A DNA stretch of 64,000 nt from Amorphochlora amoebiformis (GCA_054601695.1 BAAHQB010000062.1:124001-188000), one strand, 5' to 3'; counted from the first letter of the stretch, positions 1 to 54,360 are shown. Numbers and translations are program-made. The notes: a model not told the origin generated them from the letters alone.

Positions 1-59
1 AAAATGTACATATAACTACATATTGATAATATATACATACATATATATATATATTATAC

Positions 60-105
<46 letters not shown>

Positions 106-220
106 ACAAATATGTATGCACACACACGCTTATATATGTATATATATTATGATTATTATATGATATATATGTAATAGTGTGCGAAATACAAAGATACGGA
201 TATGTCTTTGTTTTAGTTAC

Positions 221-2507
<2,287 letters not shown>

Positions 2508-3305
2508 CGTTGGAGACGCAAGGCAACACGCGGCTGATGCGAGAGTAATTAACGAAAGGGCGGCAAGGAGGAATCTGCGGCGCCGAATCGAGGAATGTTG
2601 CACCTGAAGCCGGAGATAAAGAAAAGTGAGTTTGTGGACAGTTTAGAGGCTTGCGAGGAGAGGGGGAACCGGGACCAACGGCGAATGCATGGACGGTGGT
2701 CTCTGTGGTCAAGTTTGAGAGCCGTCCAAGATGTCCCACGCCGATATTCTTAGGATAGTAAAACTCCATATTTGGTATATCTTTAACGAATTATTGATTT
2801 ATTAGAAAAATGCGGCTTTATGGATTGCGGGCCACTTGCGAGGCGAACTTCCTCCTACCCACCCTAGCCTTCCAAATATTTCATTTATACCTTCAAAATC
2901 TCACGAAAGGAGTCCAACCAGTATGTGTGCGATACAGAGCTTCGAAAATTCAAGGGGGAAGCAGGGATACATTTTTAGTGACGCCTATTGTAAGAGGGGT
3001 GACTAGCTGTCACCATGATGCGCACATGTCCATCAAAGTCCCCATGATGTCAGATTTTCGTACTATGATAGACTTCTTTTGAATCGAACAAGGAAAAGCG
3101 CATGGTATAGTTGAAATTCAGAAATTATGACAAAAGGATTTTGTCTAATTTTCAAGCAAGCAGTCAGCAGAAGATGTTCACAAAGATGTCGGCAAACACA
3201 CCTGACCCAACTTGATATTCTAAGCTAGTATCCATATTTATGCTCTTGTACTATAATATGAATTTATATGTGTACACATATGTTTGTAAATATATTATAT
3301 ATATA

Positions 3306-3352
<47 letters not shown>

Positions 3353-3856
3353 ATTACATTATATATAAATATATATATATATATATATTATATAAACATA
3401 TGTATATACATAAAAATGTTATTGGGTATATATGAATATATATATATATGTATACATATATACATATAATATATATATTTATATAAACCTATATGTATAT
3501 ATGTATTTATATGTATTTATACGTAAATATGTACATACAGATATACACATACAGATATAAAATACATATGCATCAATATATGTGGCTATATAAAATCACA
3601 TATATACACATGCATATATATACGTATATACATATATGTTAATGCAGCCTCTTCTAAGTAGAAGTATGGTTGTTGCCTGCTTGGTTGACTAGTACGACAT
3701 TTATGAGGTTTGAGACCACTGATGTTGGAGAAAACCCGATGACATGTGACACTTTTGAGGAGGTGTATACTATGGGTGTCGTTGGCGTATGTATCGGTAC
3801 ATACTATTATTCTGCACAAATCTGTACCCCAACTGGACGGCAATTGACAAACAACC

Positions 3857-3907
<51 letters not shown>

Positions 3908-4090
3908 AATAACATATTTACATATTCAATGATGCTAAAGAGAGGATGTACATATATAAGTGTATATATATATATATATAAATACTAGATCCATATACGT
4001 AAATATATACATATATATGTTATACATTACATGTGTAGACTATAGCAAATATGTCGTAGTACATGTATGTATAATCATATCATTATATAC

Positions 4091-4121
<31 letters not shown>

Positions 4122-4574
4122 CTTGTACAAATATATGTATATATATACATATTATACATATATATATATATATGGATATTTAATGCTGTATACCATAGTA
4201 TATAAATATATTTGTAATATTTTGTATGTAAAACTAAACACTGAATATACTATCATCATGGATCACACATATATATATATATATATTAGTATATACTATA
4301 CGATATATATATATATGTATACATATATATATATATATTATATAATATATATATATACATGTATGCCGCTGAGTATTTTTATTTGCAATACTACTGCGCG
4401 GATAGTTTACATATGTGAATATATATGTATGTATATATATATATATATGTATGTATGTGTATACAGGATATTATATGAAACATATAATATATCTAGTATA
4501 TATATATGTATGTAATATATATTATGTATCTACATGTATGTAATATGTATATATATATATATATTTATATATTG

Positions 4575-4605
<31 letters not shown>

Positions 4606-5147
4606 CATTTGGCCCTACATCCTGTTCCAGGATATAATATTGTATGTATGTACATTTACCTAGTTTACATACTAGTGCAAATAAATAAAGAAACACGTAC
4701 ACTAGTCAATAGTCGATATCACGGTATACACATATATCATGATCATAGTATATTAAAACGAATATAATGATATATTCATGCATGTAGACTAGGTGAATAC
4801 ATATCATGACCAAGTTACTACGTGTAGCATGTAGATATTCTACTACGTATATATATATATATAGCTAATTGAAATATTTTTCAAGTGTACGGCCGCTTGG
4901 GAAAACGTACTAGAGACGCAGTCTAGGTAGTACGATATATTTACTAGATTTATGCTCGAAATTAGATGAACACAGAAAAAAATTTCATTCTCATGTAAAT
5001 AATATGTGCGCGTACTAATGGTTATCTATCTAGTCTATACATATCATACGATTTACTTTCTAATCACGAAATTTATACATTTGCAAATCCAATGATATCA
5101 GGACCATTAGAACTCGTTACTCAGTTATCGACAATACTAGAATGACT
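2508..5147. other. Intergenic region between aminopeptidase and seipin
   Basis: This is the promoter side of the aminopeptidase and the 3' side of seipin, both minus strand. 2508-3240 is ordinary, non-repetitive sequence with no convincing coding exon. 3240-3640 and 3850-4610 are mostly TA microsatellite. 3640-3860 is a unique block with a short open stretch ending at a GTATGT, too weak to call an exon. 4640-5140 is rich in CTAG tetranucleotides, described separately. Confidence 0.6.
4640..5140. other. CTAG-rich island 3' of seipin
   Basis: Short motifs such as ACTAG, CCTAG and TCTAG recur about ten times in this non-TA stretch, just beyond the seipin stop codon. The same texture appears at 51040-51330 and 58186-59110, also beyond gene 3' ends. 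No coding exon is visible. Confidence 0.55.
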
Positions 5148-5435
5148 TCAGGGAGAAGGAGTGACAGAAGAAGGCGTGTCAGAAGAAGGCGTAGCCGGAG
5201 TCTCCACAGCCTCCTTCTCTTCCGAAGGCTTCACTTTGATCTCTTCGCCCTCTTTGCCCTCTTTGTCCTCTTTGCCCTCTTTGCCCTCTTTGCCCTTTTC
5301 TTCCAGATTCTCCTCTGATGTACGTGCAGGTGTACCAAAATACATATACTAAAAGAGTCACATTTATAGAGAAAGAAGAAAAGTAAACGTACATATATAT
5401 ATATTTATATATATATGTGTTATATATACATATAC

Positions 5436-5480
<45 letters not shown>

Positions 5481-5504
5481 CGCACATACATAAGAAACGA
5501 GACT

Positions 5505-5543
<39 letters not shown>

Positions 5544-5554
5544 TACACACATAC

Positions 5555-5610
<56 letters not shown>

Positions 5611-6128
5611 ATATACATAAAATATGCTCTGTGTACGTTTTAATTACGAATACATTAATCTCTCTCTATATATATATGTATGCAATTATACTCATATATA
5701 AAATACTTTACATCTAAAATGTGTGTTCATATACATGTACATACATATGTGTATGTTTGTATACATATACACATATAAATATAGAATTTGTATATGTGTA
5801 TATGTATGTACATTTATATATATAATATATATATACATATATACATATACATACACATATACATAATACATATTGTAGTTATCAGGAGGTTAATTTATTC
5901 ATATATCACATGCTTTATACTTACCCATTTCCCTATGTTTCTCATCGAATCTGGCCTCATGGTCTGTCTCGCTATCACTTGAGTCCCTCTCATATATAAC
6001 TTGTGGTCTCCGAAACTATATATTCATAGACAATTAAATATGCATGTGGACGACGTATACTTTTTGATATTGATATTGTTACCCGCTTTATATAGATACT
6101 CCCTTGTACATATATAATTACATACATG

Positions 6129-6171
<43 letters not shown>

Positions 6172-6339
6172 CATATCATTACATATATGTGTGTATATAG
6201 ATGTATGTATACATATAATACATAAATAATGAATTAATACGTGTTTCCATGCATATGCATACATACAAAACTATAATATATATATATACCATATATATAT
6301 ATATGTACATATACACGTATATATATATATATTGCATAC

Positions 6340-6377
<38 letters not shown>

Positions 6378-6417
6378 GTATGTTTTTTACATTTGTAGTA
6401 AAAAAAAACACACACAC

Positions 6418-6460
<43 letters not shown>

Positions 6461-6519
6461 AATATATATTATCTATATAACATGTATATATTTGTATATT
6501 ATATATATGTGTATATATG

Positions 6520-6556
<37 letters not shown>

Positions 6557-6601
6557 ATACATATTTACATATAAATATATAGTACATATATATATATATA
6601 A

Positions 6602-6647
<46 letters not shown>

Positions 6648-7528
6648 TGTGTTATATATATAGATATATATATATCTGAATATATATATATATATATGTA
6701 TATGTATAATATCCTGTAGTAGACAAATCTGCACGTTTGAAAGTCTGAAAACAATTTCTTTTGTACATATACTTGTGTATATGTTGTATACATACGTGTA
6801 CATAGTATCATTATTATGTATGTATATATATATATATATATATATGTAGTTATATATACACACACATACACATGGATATTTGTATAATCATATCGTAGAA
6901 TTTCTATACATAGAATCATGCATCACCTGAAACCAAAGGAGGATGGCAAGCGACAAGGCACTTGTAAACTGAAGAAAATATATATAGGATTATTTCTATA
7001 TACATCCATATATTTACTTACTTATATAATATATATAGATACACATTTACACCTACAATACACAAATATATATATGTATATATATATAAATATATATGTA
7101 ATTTTATATATATATATATATCCATATTTGTTACAAGAAATAAGATATACGTATGTATATTACATTTGTATGTAATTGTGTTACACATTTAAACATAGTA
7201 GATATATTGCATATATATAACATATATGTATGTGTATGTACATATGTATATATTATATGTATGTATGTACATGTATTTCATTAAGAGAAACTAAACGAAA
7301 TCAATTTAAGTATGTAAAATTAGTTACCTGGACGACAAATATAGCAGCTACTGACGCTGTGCCAGTGAGGAGGAACCAGTGGAACATGTAGTACCGTAGG
7401 CCTGAATATTCTAACTTTACTCACGCTCAATAGCATACAAATATAAACACATCAAGCAAAATTATTATATAGTTGTATGTATATGCACACATATATAATA
7501 TGTATACACATAGACATATATGCATATG

Positions 7529-7571
<43 letters not shown>

Positions 7572-7764
7572 ACCTATTATAAACATACATGTAAAGAGTG
7601 AGAGAGAGAGAGATGAAAAGGAGAGAGATTTGAAAAAAAAGGGGAGAACGTGATAGAGGGCGATACACACACATGTATATATATATATATATATATATGT
7701 ACATATATATAGACACATATTTTTCTTATATACATATACATTATAAACATACATACATACACAC

Positions 7765-7806
<42 letters not shown>

Positions 7807-8248
7807 TACATATATATATATATATTATATATACATATATATATATATGTGTATATAAATATATATATATATATACATACATATATACATATATATATAT
7901 ATGATATTTTTATGTAACAGATTCTCTCTACCTTCCATCTTTGTCTTAAGTCGTATGCTAGCCCGTAACACATCGATCTTCTCGCTCAGGATTAACCGCA
8001 ACCTCGCCGCGCGTATGTATCTACACAGAGATAGGATCAAGCTTGGGGTTTAAGGCTAGGGTTGCGTCAGGTTGCACTTACGGGTGTTCTCTATATCTTT
8101 CCATTAGTGGAACAGTGACACACGTAGACTCGTCTGGAGGTTATTAATGTATGTGGTTTCACGTGTGTGCATCTGTGTATATATACATATACATATATAT
8201 GTTCAATACGCATGTATATATATATATATATACATATTGCATAGATAC

Positions 8249-8280
<32 letters not shown>

Positions 8281-8540
8281 ATTATACTTACTTTTTATAT
8301 ACAAATATATACATGCACACATGTATGTGCGTGTGTACATACACACATGTATTGTACACATAGATACAGATGTAGATATAGATATTTATATGTGAATTTG
8401 ATTATGTATTGTTAGCGCAGTGGTATAATAAGGAATTGTACATATATATTAAAAATGTTACAAACATGTTAATACGTACATACATATATAAACATATTAT
8501 ATGTTATACATGTATACTATTTTTTCATATTATATATATG

Positions 8541-8588
<48 letters not shown>

Positions 8589-8798
8589 AGTGAATCCGAG
8601 GAGGATGGGTATAGCAAACACAAAAGACCAAATCATACTAACCACCATGCTCTGACCAGGAACACTAACCTGTTGAAATCAAGGATTTAGGTTGGTGTGC
8701 CTTAACGGATGTAGATACTTATATATATATATATAGGTATATATATATATATAATATACATGTACATGACATACCTATACAAATCTGTATATATATAT

Positions 8799-8858
<60 letters not shown>

Positions 8859-8884
8859 AACAAATATATCTATATATATGTATA

Positions 8885-8936
<52 letters not shown>

Positions 8937-9297
8937 CATACAACATACGAGTGTATGTATATGAACTAGTCTTCTTAGAGCCTAATCCAAATCCTAGTGT
9001 CAACTCAAACCTCAACCGCATGGAGAGTATCAAAAAGGTCCAAAACCTCTAGGGTTAGTAATCGTAATACATAGAATATATACATTTGTATATATATATA
9101 TATATATCTGTATATTTGCATGTATACATACGTATTTATCCATCTGTATCAATTGGGTGCGGGGTTAGAGGGGGTGTTAGGGTTGTATTACCATTCTGCG
9201 TGACGACGCTAAGACGTCGAAGTTCTTAGCGCTGATATCCTGTATTTTATGTTATTTAGAGGGACAGTTTTAAATCCTTATGACCATATGTACATGT

Positions 9298-9341
<44 letters not shown>

Positions 9342-9440
9342 AATATCCATATATATATATATACATATATATACATATAAATATATATATATATTGTATA
9401 TAATATATATATATATATATTATATATATATATATATATA

Positions 9441-9477
<37 letters not shown>

Positions 9478-9914
9478 CCTATTGCCAAGAACCTTGATTC
9501 TTTCAGGTTGACATGGAAGATATGAAAGAAAACACAGACGTGGTGTGAAATATATTTCATCAATAATTTTAGGCATAACTTATGTACGTATGTATGTATG
9601 TATTATATACATATACAGATATATATATATATCTATATATATATATATATCATACATTACATATATATACCCGTTTAAATGTGTAGTACTTTATACATAT
9701 ATATACATATACATACATATATATATAAAACATGTATATTGTGCAAGATATACACACTTGATATCTATACTCATCGCTTGATTCCACTGGGGGTGGGGGG
9801 ACAGGCGCTTTTAACCCTACACACGTGTCACCTTCTTCATCAACACAAGCTTCTCCTATGTATAAATATTTTGGATATTACATAACATGATACACATATA
9901 TAATAACTGTAAGA

Positions 9915-9950
<36 letters not shown>

Positions 9951-9993
9951 TGTAAATATATATGCATAAATACGTGCGCATATATATAGAATG

Positions 9994-10026
<33 letters not shown>

Positions 10027-10102
10027 GTATATATTATATATATATATATACTCACGTTGCTAAAACATATACGTACAGTATATCAATATATATAATATAT
10101 AT

Positions 10103-10145
<43 letters not shown>

Positions 10146-10154
10146 CACACACAC

Positions 10155-10231
<77 letters not shown>

Positions 10232-10397
10232 CATACACCCATATATATATATGTATATATATATATATATCATAAGAGGATAATGTCAGGGTATTACATG
10301 TAAATATACGAAATATATATATATATATATACATCTATATTTGCATAATATAAGTATGTACACACACGCACGCACACTCTCACTCACATGTACACGT

Positions 10398-10428
<31 letters not shown>

Positions 10429-10439
10429 ATATTCATATA

Positions 10440-10495
<56 letters not shown>

Positions 10496-10509
10496 TATAT
10501 ATACATATC

Positions 10510-10544
<35 letters not shown>

Positions 10545-10829
10545 ACATATACATATGCGTGTGTAAATACATTTTTAAAATATACATTTTAACATATATA
10601 CCCTCACCGTGATCTACGAAGTCGTGAGTCTGTTAGGGTTATAGTTAAGGTTAACACAGAGCCAAACTAAAGCTTATGGTTGAGTAGGTATGGACTATAG
10701 TTTCAGTATTGTTGGTTAGGTTTCGCGACCTGCTGGCTATCGGCTAGGACGTCAAACTTGACCATAAACGATCCTATTTCTGCGTTGTTCTGTTTTATGC
10801 ATGCATATTTACATACATACTATTTATAC

Positions 10830-10873
<44 letters not shown>

Positions 10874-10906
10874 TTGCATATATTATAAATATATACATAT
10901 ATATAT

Positions 10907-10947
<41 letters not shown>

Positions 10948-11145
10948 GTGCATAATATTATACATAAAAATTACATTTATATATATACACACACATATGT
11001 ATGTCTATATATATATATTTATATACAAATATTTTATATTCGTGTATATACATTTAATTATATGTATTAACATATTTATATTATGTATGATATTATATGT
11101 TATATATACATCTGGATATGTAATATCTGTTATATATACATTTAT

Positions 11146-11186
<41 letters not shown>

Positions 11187-11503
11187 ATCTACATATATGC
11201 ATACAGTCATCACGGTGATATTCATATGCATATACATATGTATACATATATGTGTATATATATATATATAAACATACAGATTTTACACATATGTATAGAT
11301 ACATATATAAATGTACATATATATAAACATGTACATATATGCATATAAAAATGTATTTATATTCATAGGAAAAATTATATTATATGTAGAGTATTATTTA
11401 TGTATTATATGTAGAGTACTATTTATATATATATATATATATATACATGTAATAATAAATAATATATTTATATATATATATATACACATATATATACACA
11501 CAT

Positions 11504-11546
<43 letters not shown>

Positions 11547-11590
11547 CATATCTAAATATATTTGTATGCATAATATTTATGCATATGATA

Positions 11591-11645
<55 letters not shown>

Positions 11646-11790
11646 TATTTACATGCGTATATTACATATGATTTTAAATATACGTATTTACACACGCATG
11701 TAATACTAAATAATATATATATATATATATATAGACGTATATATATATATTATATGTGTACATATACGTGTATATATATATATATAGTTT

Positions 11791-11876
<86 letters not shown>

Positions 11877-11931
11877 TATTTACATGCGTATATTACATAT
11901 GATTTTAAATATACGTATTTACACACGCATG

Positions 11932-11965
<34 letters not shown>

Positions 11966-11994
11966 ATATATATATATATATATATATATTTATG

Positions 11995-12052
<58 letters not shown>

Positions 12053-12331
12053 ATATATATAGTTTACAGATGTAAGAGTATGTGTAATGTGTGTATTAAT
12101 ATTACACACGTATATGCATATATACATGAGTATCGCTGTTTAGGCAAGAAGGGAACCTTGCTTGGCGATAGGACCAGCGTTAGGACAGCATCATACTCAA
12201 CGTCGGAGACCAGGAGGAAAGGCTCTTCGTTGACTAGCATTGCCGTCAGGTTCAATCTTAAAATGTTGAATATTTTTTTTCTTCATACACGTATTTAAGG
12301 TAATATGTATTGTCTATATATTTGTAATATA

Positions 12332-12387
<56 letters not shown>

Positions 12388-13383
12388 TATGCTTACACAT
12401 ATTTTATATATATATATATATATATGTATACATATATATATATATATATGTATGTATACATATAATGTATATATTTATATACATGGAAATATAAATATAT
12501 ATACAAAAATATATATGTATATATAGATACATATGTATATGTGTACATATAGTAAATCGTACATATGCATGTTCGGCTTCATCAAGATTTAAGCCAGGAA
12601 ACTCCACTAAATACTGCTACCTTCTCCCAAACCTTCCACCAGTTGTATAGGAAATAATATCTTCTGAATATTACCGCTTCGCTGCACTCACCGAAACCCG
12701 TCACCCTAATTTGAGATTATCACCTGCCTTCGTGGCTATCCCATTGGTGCTGCTTGAGGAGATTGACCACGGCTATAGGAGGCTTGGGTTGCGTCGGAAA
12801 GGAGGACTGAGTTAGTCCCTGATATAATCACAACATACACCTCGATATATGTCACTAGGGCCAGGGTATCACGCCAGGTAGACAGTAGGCACTCTATACT
12901 GCCGTATATTTTTCATAGGAAGGGTAAGGGGTTCTGTGTATCGGTTGTGGGCCTTTAGCCTTGTTTTGCTCGTGGACCTGGGCAGAGTCGAAATGGACGG
13001 TGAACTCGTGCATGGCCGCCGGGACGTAGAAATTGTAGAAACTCACATACATGGAAAAAGACGTCACAAGTAAAACTCCCGCGACAGCTATCGTAGTCAC
13101 GATTCCAGCTCTGATCAAAATTTATATCAAATTTGAATGTCGAATATAATCTTGAAAAAATGGGCAATTTCTGATTATTTTCGAAGGAATTTCGCCGGAT
13201 TTCGTACATTATCATAGCAGATGTTACTCCAAGCTTGATCAGGTATGCCTCGAGCTCAGTTTTCAATTGCACGGCCCGCTCCCGGAGCTGCCATCCGAGC
13301 TCTCTCACCTGCAGCATTTGGTCGTCACCTTGAATGACAAGTGGCGATTCTCCGAGCCTACGGTTCCGATCCGACTCACACAT
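5148..13383 (-). CDS. BSCL2: Seipin (lipid-droplet assembly protein)
   Basis: Seipin is an ER membrane protein that forms rings at ER-lipid droplet contacts. Exons in coding order are 13383-13208, 13110-12900, 12806-12724, 12256-12157, 10789-10730, 9239-9192, 8669-8588, 8133-8082, 8020-7932, 7401-7328, 6968-6927, 6015-5925 and 5314-5148, giving 424 residues with every junction in phase. TM1 is at about residues 61-83, followed by a luminal VHFD. The luminal beta-sandwich shows [45 protein letters not shown] and [19 protein letters not shown]. The second membrane segment runs from [13 protein letters not shown] to LAILLWF, about residues 302-338. All these align in order with animal seipin as I know it. 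The cytosolic tail is acidic and Lys/Glu-rich with KEG repeats and ends in SSVTPSP. The acceptor at 12257 is AAG rather than the usual CAG or TAG. Start chosen at 13383; an in-frame ATG at 13458 would overlap the neighbouring GEMIN5-like start. Confidence 0.9.
5390..12560. repeat. TA microsatellites in seipin introns
   Basis: Main TA blocks: 5390-5860, 6120-6860, 7000-7290, 7450-7910, 8170-8590, 8720-8940, 9290-9480, 9600-9760, 9890-10590, 10810-12060 and 12320-12560. They are mixed with TATG, TACA and CACA variants. Apart from the seipin exons and a few short unique patches (about 9490-9560, 9780-9880, 10610-10720 and 12560-12720), nothing else is visible. Confidence 0.85.
11642..11936. repeat. 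Duplicated 64-bp segment around a TA array
   Basis: A segment starting AGTATATTTACATGCGTATA occurs at about 11642-11706 and again at about 11873-11936, essentially identical, with TA arrays between and after. It lies in the seipin intron between exons 10789 and 12157. Confidence 0.8.
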
Positions 13384-13434
13384 GCATACATACCCGGCAC
13401 TACCAGGCACTGACAGTCTTGACACCAATCTACA
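13384..13434. promoter_or_regulatory. Shared 51-bp gap between divergent seipin and GEMIN5-like starts
   Basis: The predicted ATG of seipin (minus, 13383) and of the GEMIN5-like gene (plus, 13435) are only 51 bp apart, head to head. The gap has no TA repeat. Both 5' UTRs and any core promoter must overlap here or lie within the opposite gene. This depends on both start choices being right. Confidence 0.55.
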
Positions 13435-40881
<27,447 letters not shown>

Positions 40882-40924
40882 ATATACCTCTGTACCATAG
40901 GAATACGCCCTAAAACGATTCCGG

Positions 40925-51037
<10,113 letters not shown>

Positions 51038-51400
51038 ATCAGCACTGGGGCGTTTTTTCATTCCTATTAGTCTCTCTACAAGCCAAAGCGAGCCTGACTA
51101 GCTATAGAACCTAGTACTACGTACGTGTGAAAATTAATGTCGCATTTATTCATACTAGAAAACTGGATACACTGTGTAACCTAGGTATTTGATCATTAAT
51201 ATAGTACAATTCAAAATTGGTACATCAGGTATCAGGCCACTACTACTATAACTATTATGTTGATAACGCAATGACTAGAATGACGTGAGAACTGATGATG
51301 ATAATAGAAATGACAGAGTGGAATGACTCATGAATTACTCAAAGAAGCCAGCCGGTTGTTATGGTTACACCTTGTAACCAGCCCGCGAAGATTTTTTAAG
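51038..51400. other. Convergent 3' intergenic region, CTAG-rich
   Basis: This 363-bp gap separates the stop codons of the hydrolase (plus) and UGDH (minus). 51060-51300 carries several CTAG motifs (GACTAGC, CCTAGTA, ACTAGAA, CCTAGG, GACTAGAATG) and no TA microsatellite. It must hold both polyadenylation regions, but I cannot place the sites. Confidence 0.5.
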
Positions 51401-51605
51401 TTACATCTTGAGGTCATCCATATTCTGGTATTTGACTCCATACGGCTTACCAATGGCGTAAACTTCATATCCAATCTGAAATGCAAAGTGTACACATTCA
51501 CGTTAATTTAACAAGGTAGATATAAAGTGTAGAAAGACCACATACAGCATGTACCGTGTGTAACAAATGATTTCCAGTTTATGGATATAATACATGTATA
51601 TATTA

Positions 51606-51651
<46 letters not shown>

Positions 51652-52970
51652 ACATAGATAGGTAACCACATATGCATACAGCATGCACAGTAAATGATTA
51701 CAGTTTATGGATACAATACATGTATATATAGATATACATGTATGTAACATGTAGATATGTATCATGTTTGTACGTACATATGTACACATGTTTTAACAAT
51801 ATATGTAAATGTGTATATGTACTGTATACACACTTTTAGAAGCTTGGGGTGATCGAGAATTAGACGGCCGTCAAAAATGAAGGCAGGTTTGGCCATAGTG
51901 GCATACATCTTTTTATAGTCGTAGCTCTTGAACTCTTCCCACTCGGTCATGATTCCGATGGCGTGGGCATCTTTAACAGCCTCATACGGGTCAGTGGCAA
52001 TGGTAACACAGTCCTTAAATTCCTTCCCCGGGGTAAGGGCTTTGTAGTACTCAAAATCAGACTTAATCTGATCATGCTCAACCTAAATATTAATCAGGCT
52101 GTTGGCAACAGTAATTTGTGTATAGGTATCTCATAAGGGGTATGTACGCACACTCTTGCTGTACCTTAGGATCGTAGATGACAACACGGGCCCGCTCAGC
52201 AAGAAGGTGCTTGGCAACGTAAACTGCAGCAGTCTCCCTAGTGTCTCTGAGATAATAGAGGTTAGTTATTGATAATCCCACTTGGCTGAAGGAGGAGGTG
52301 TGAATGTGTTCATATGCACCCGGTATCCTTCTTAAAAGCGAAACCGAAGAGAACAATCTTCTTCCCCGAAATAGTGTTGAACATGCTGCGGATCATCTTC
52401 TTGGCGAAGCGAGCCTTCTGATGGTCGTTAATCTTTACCACCTGGTCCCAGTACTCTGCAACCTCCTTGAGGCCAAAGCTCTCGCAGAGGTAGACAAGGT
52501 TGAGGATATCCTTCTGGAAGCATGAGCCTCCGAACCCTACGGAAGCGTTAAGGAAACGGCTCCCTAGACGTTTGTCCTTGCCTGTAGGAATATACCTCAT
52601 GTCAGACAAAGAAATTTCGATAGTGTGTTCGCAATATTCCAAAAATGGGGGATGTGCACAGCAGACAGTGTAATGAAAAAATCAGTTACCGATAGCACGA
52701 CCGACTTCCTGAACATCGGCGCCAGTAGCCTCGCAGAGTTCAGAGATAGAGTTAATTGAGGAGATACGCTGGGCGAGGAAAGCGTTAGCCACGAGCTTTG
52801 AAAGCTCGGACGACCAAAGGTTGGTTGTGATGATGCGGTCGGCTGTAACCTAATCGGAAGTATGAATTAGTTCTCTCGTTATATCTGTAGTACAATTCAT
52901 GCGATATATTAAACTTTAGCACACGTGCATAATGTTGCTTGGTAATGTAATTTTCATTTGTGTGTTTTGT

Positions 52971-53030
<60 letters not shown>

Positions 53031-54070
53031 ATATATATATAAATATATATATATATATATTTATATATAAATATTCTTGATGTACTACAAAATAATATAT
53101 AATTTACATAATATCTACAATAGAACGTGAATATGTGTTCATATAAGTTTCGATATGTGATTGTTATTTCTACATTTATCCTATGAAAGCACATGCATAT
53201 TCCTGTACATATATGTGTATAAATTTTTGTACCAACACACGTATTATGAATACAAAACATACATGTTCATTTACAAATGTACATTATCTCGTTGTGTGGG
53301 TGTATATAAAAGTCATGATTTATGTACATGTCAGAATATCTTACACTCTATATATACATATATATATATATATACATATGTATACGTATATGAATATATA
53401 TGTTGAGAAATTATAATATATACTAGATATATACAAACTTCAAAAAAAATTAGGTTACCCAGTGGTTGTAGACCCAGACGAGTTTCTGGACGGCGACCTG
53501 ACCCTCCTTAGTGGTGAGACCACCGATGAGAACACGGTCGGGAGTAGCAAGGTCCTTCATTGCGGTTCCCTCAGCAAGGAACTCAGGATTGGAGAGCACC
53601 TCGAAGCTAATGCCACGGTCGTTGGCCATAAGCACTTTGCGCATCGAGTGGGCGGTGCGCACGGGGAGTGTTGACTTCTCTACGATGATTTTAGGGCCGT
53701 TGGCAACCTTAGCGATGTTGCGGGCGGCCAGCTCCCAGTTCTTCAGATCGGCAGCACGACCAGCACCGACACCATATGTCTTGGTGGGTGTGTTGACGGA
53801 CACAAAAATGATTTCACAGGCGCGGATAGCTTCGTCGATCTTAGTGGAGAAGAAGAGGTTCTTTCCACGAACTTTCTTTACGCATTCATCCAGACCCGGC
53901 TCGTAGATGGGCAGCTTTTCAGAGTTCCATCGAGCGATTTGCTTCGGGTTTATATCGACGACGTGGACTTCAACATCAGGACAATACTTGGCGATCGTCG
54001 CCATGGTGGGACCTCCGACGTATCCAGCACCAATGCAGCAAATCTTGCACTTGATCTTACTCTCAGACAT
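51401..54070 (-). CDS. UGDH: UDP-glucose 6-dehydrogenase
   Basis: It oxidises UDP-glucose to UDP-glucuronate with two NAD+ in the cytosol, feeding polysaccharide and glycan synthesis. Exons in coding order are 54070-53459, 52849-52690, 52581-52320, 52246-52165, 52082-51834 and 51475-51401. They give a complete 479-residue protein, close to the family's usual 480-495. The Rossmann motif GAGYVGG is at 14-20 and [10 protein letters not shown] at 161-170. The central helix [10 protein letters not shown] carries the conserved Lys (222) and Asn (226). The active-site loop [11 protein letters not shown] has the nucleophile Cys278. The C-terminal UDP-binding domain includes [15 protein letters not shown] and the protein ends at ...NMDDLKM. 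All catalytic residues I can check are present. The first intron (52850-53458) holds a TA array; the other introns are 73-108 bp except the last (51476-51833), which contains a tandem duplication. Confidence 0.97.
51540..51745. repeat. Tandem duplication in the last UGDH intron
   Basis: A segment with AAATGATTxCAGTTTATGGATA and AATACATGTATATAT occurs at about 51565-51605 and about 51690-51730, separated by TA and TG repeat. Confidence 0.65.
52975..53070. repeat. TA array in the first UGDH intron
   Basis: 52979-53070 is (TA)n, within an otherwise ordinary 609-bp intron (52850-53458). No other feature is seen in that intron. Confidence 0.8.
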
Positions 54071-54360
54071 GATGTGCAGGGAAGGCAGTCAGGTAGTCAG
54101 CCGACGATTTGTGCTAGGCGGCGTGTTTACGGCAGCGACGTGTTGACCCACAATTTGCGCAAATTCCCGTTATATTTTTTCGGTAGCCATGAGAGTTTTC
54201 GAGTTTCCTGAAACGACATTTGAAACGGTCTAATATTAGGTCATAGAATGATACTACTATCGGGGAGTTCTCCTAAGATTCCAAGTGAACTTCTTACAAT
54301 CCGGCAGTGACCGGCACTTCCGGGTTCTTCCTTCAGGAGATACTCCGAGACCCTCCAAGT
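54071..54360. promoter_or_regulatory. Divergent promoter region of UGDH and the lipoyl/SAM gene
   Basis: The start codons of UGDH (minus, 54070) and the lipoyl/SAM gene (plus, 54361) are 290 bp apart. The sequence is ordinary and free of TA microsatellite, in contrast to most of the window. No TATA box or other motif could be assigned. An in-frame upstream ATG for the plus gene occurs at 54307. Confidence 0.5.

Noticed and set aside
3640-3860. Unique block with an open frame and a GTATGT donor-like site
   Set aside because: It has no homology, and no compatible exon on either side between the aminopeptidase and seipin genes.
8395-8440. tRNA-like A-box TAGCGCAGTGGTA; also GGTTCGATTCC at 31570 and GTGGCGTAGCTTAAG at 58207
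   Set aside because: No partner box, acceptor stem or cloverleaf is found at a suitable distance. The 31570 match straddles the donor of a GEMIN5-like exon.
9480-9790. Possible extra seipin exons (LPCQPERIK near 9500, and 9758-9786)
   Set aside because: Exons 10730-10789 and 9192-9239 already join in phase with the expected seipin sequence, and neither candidate has matching phase.
12544-12605. Minus-strand segment [14 protein letters not shown] as a seipin exon
   Set aside because: Exons at 12724-12806 and 12157-12256 join directly in phase, and inserting this segment breaks the frame.
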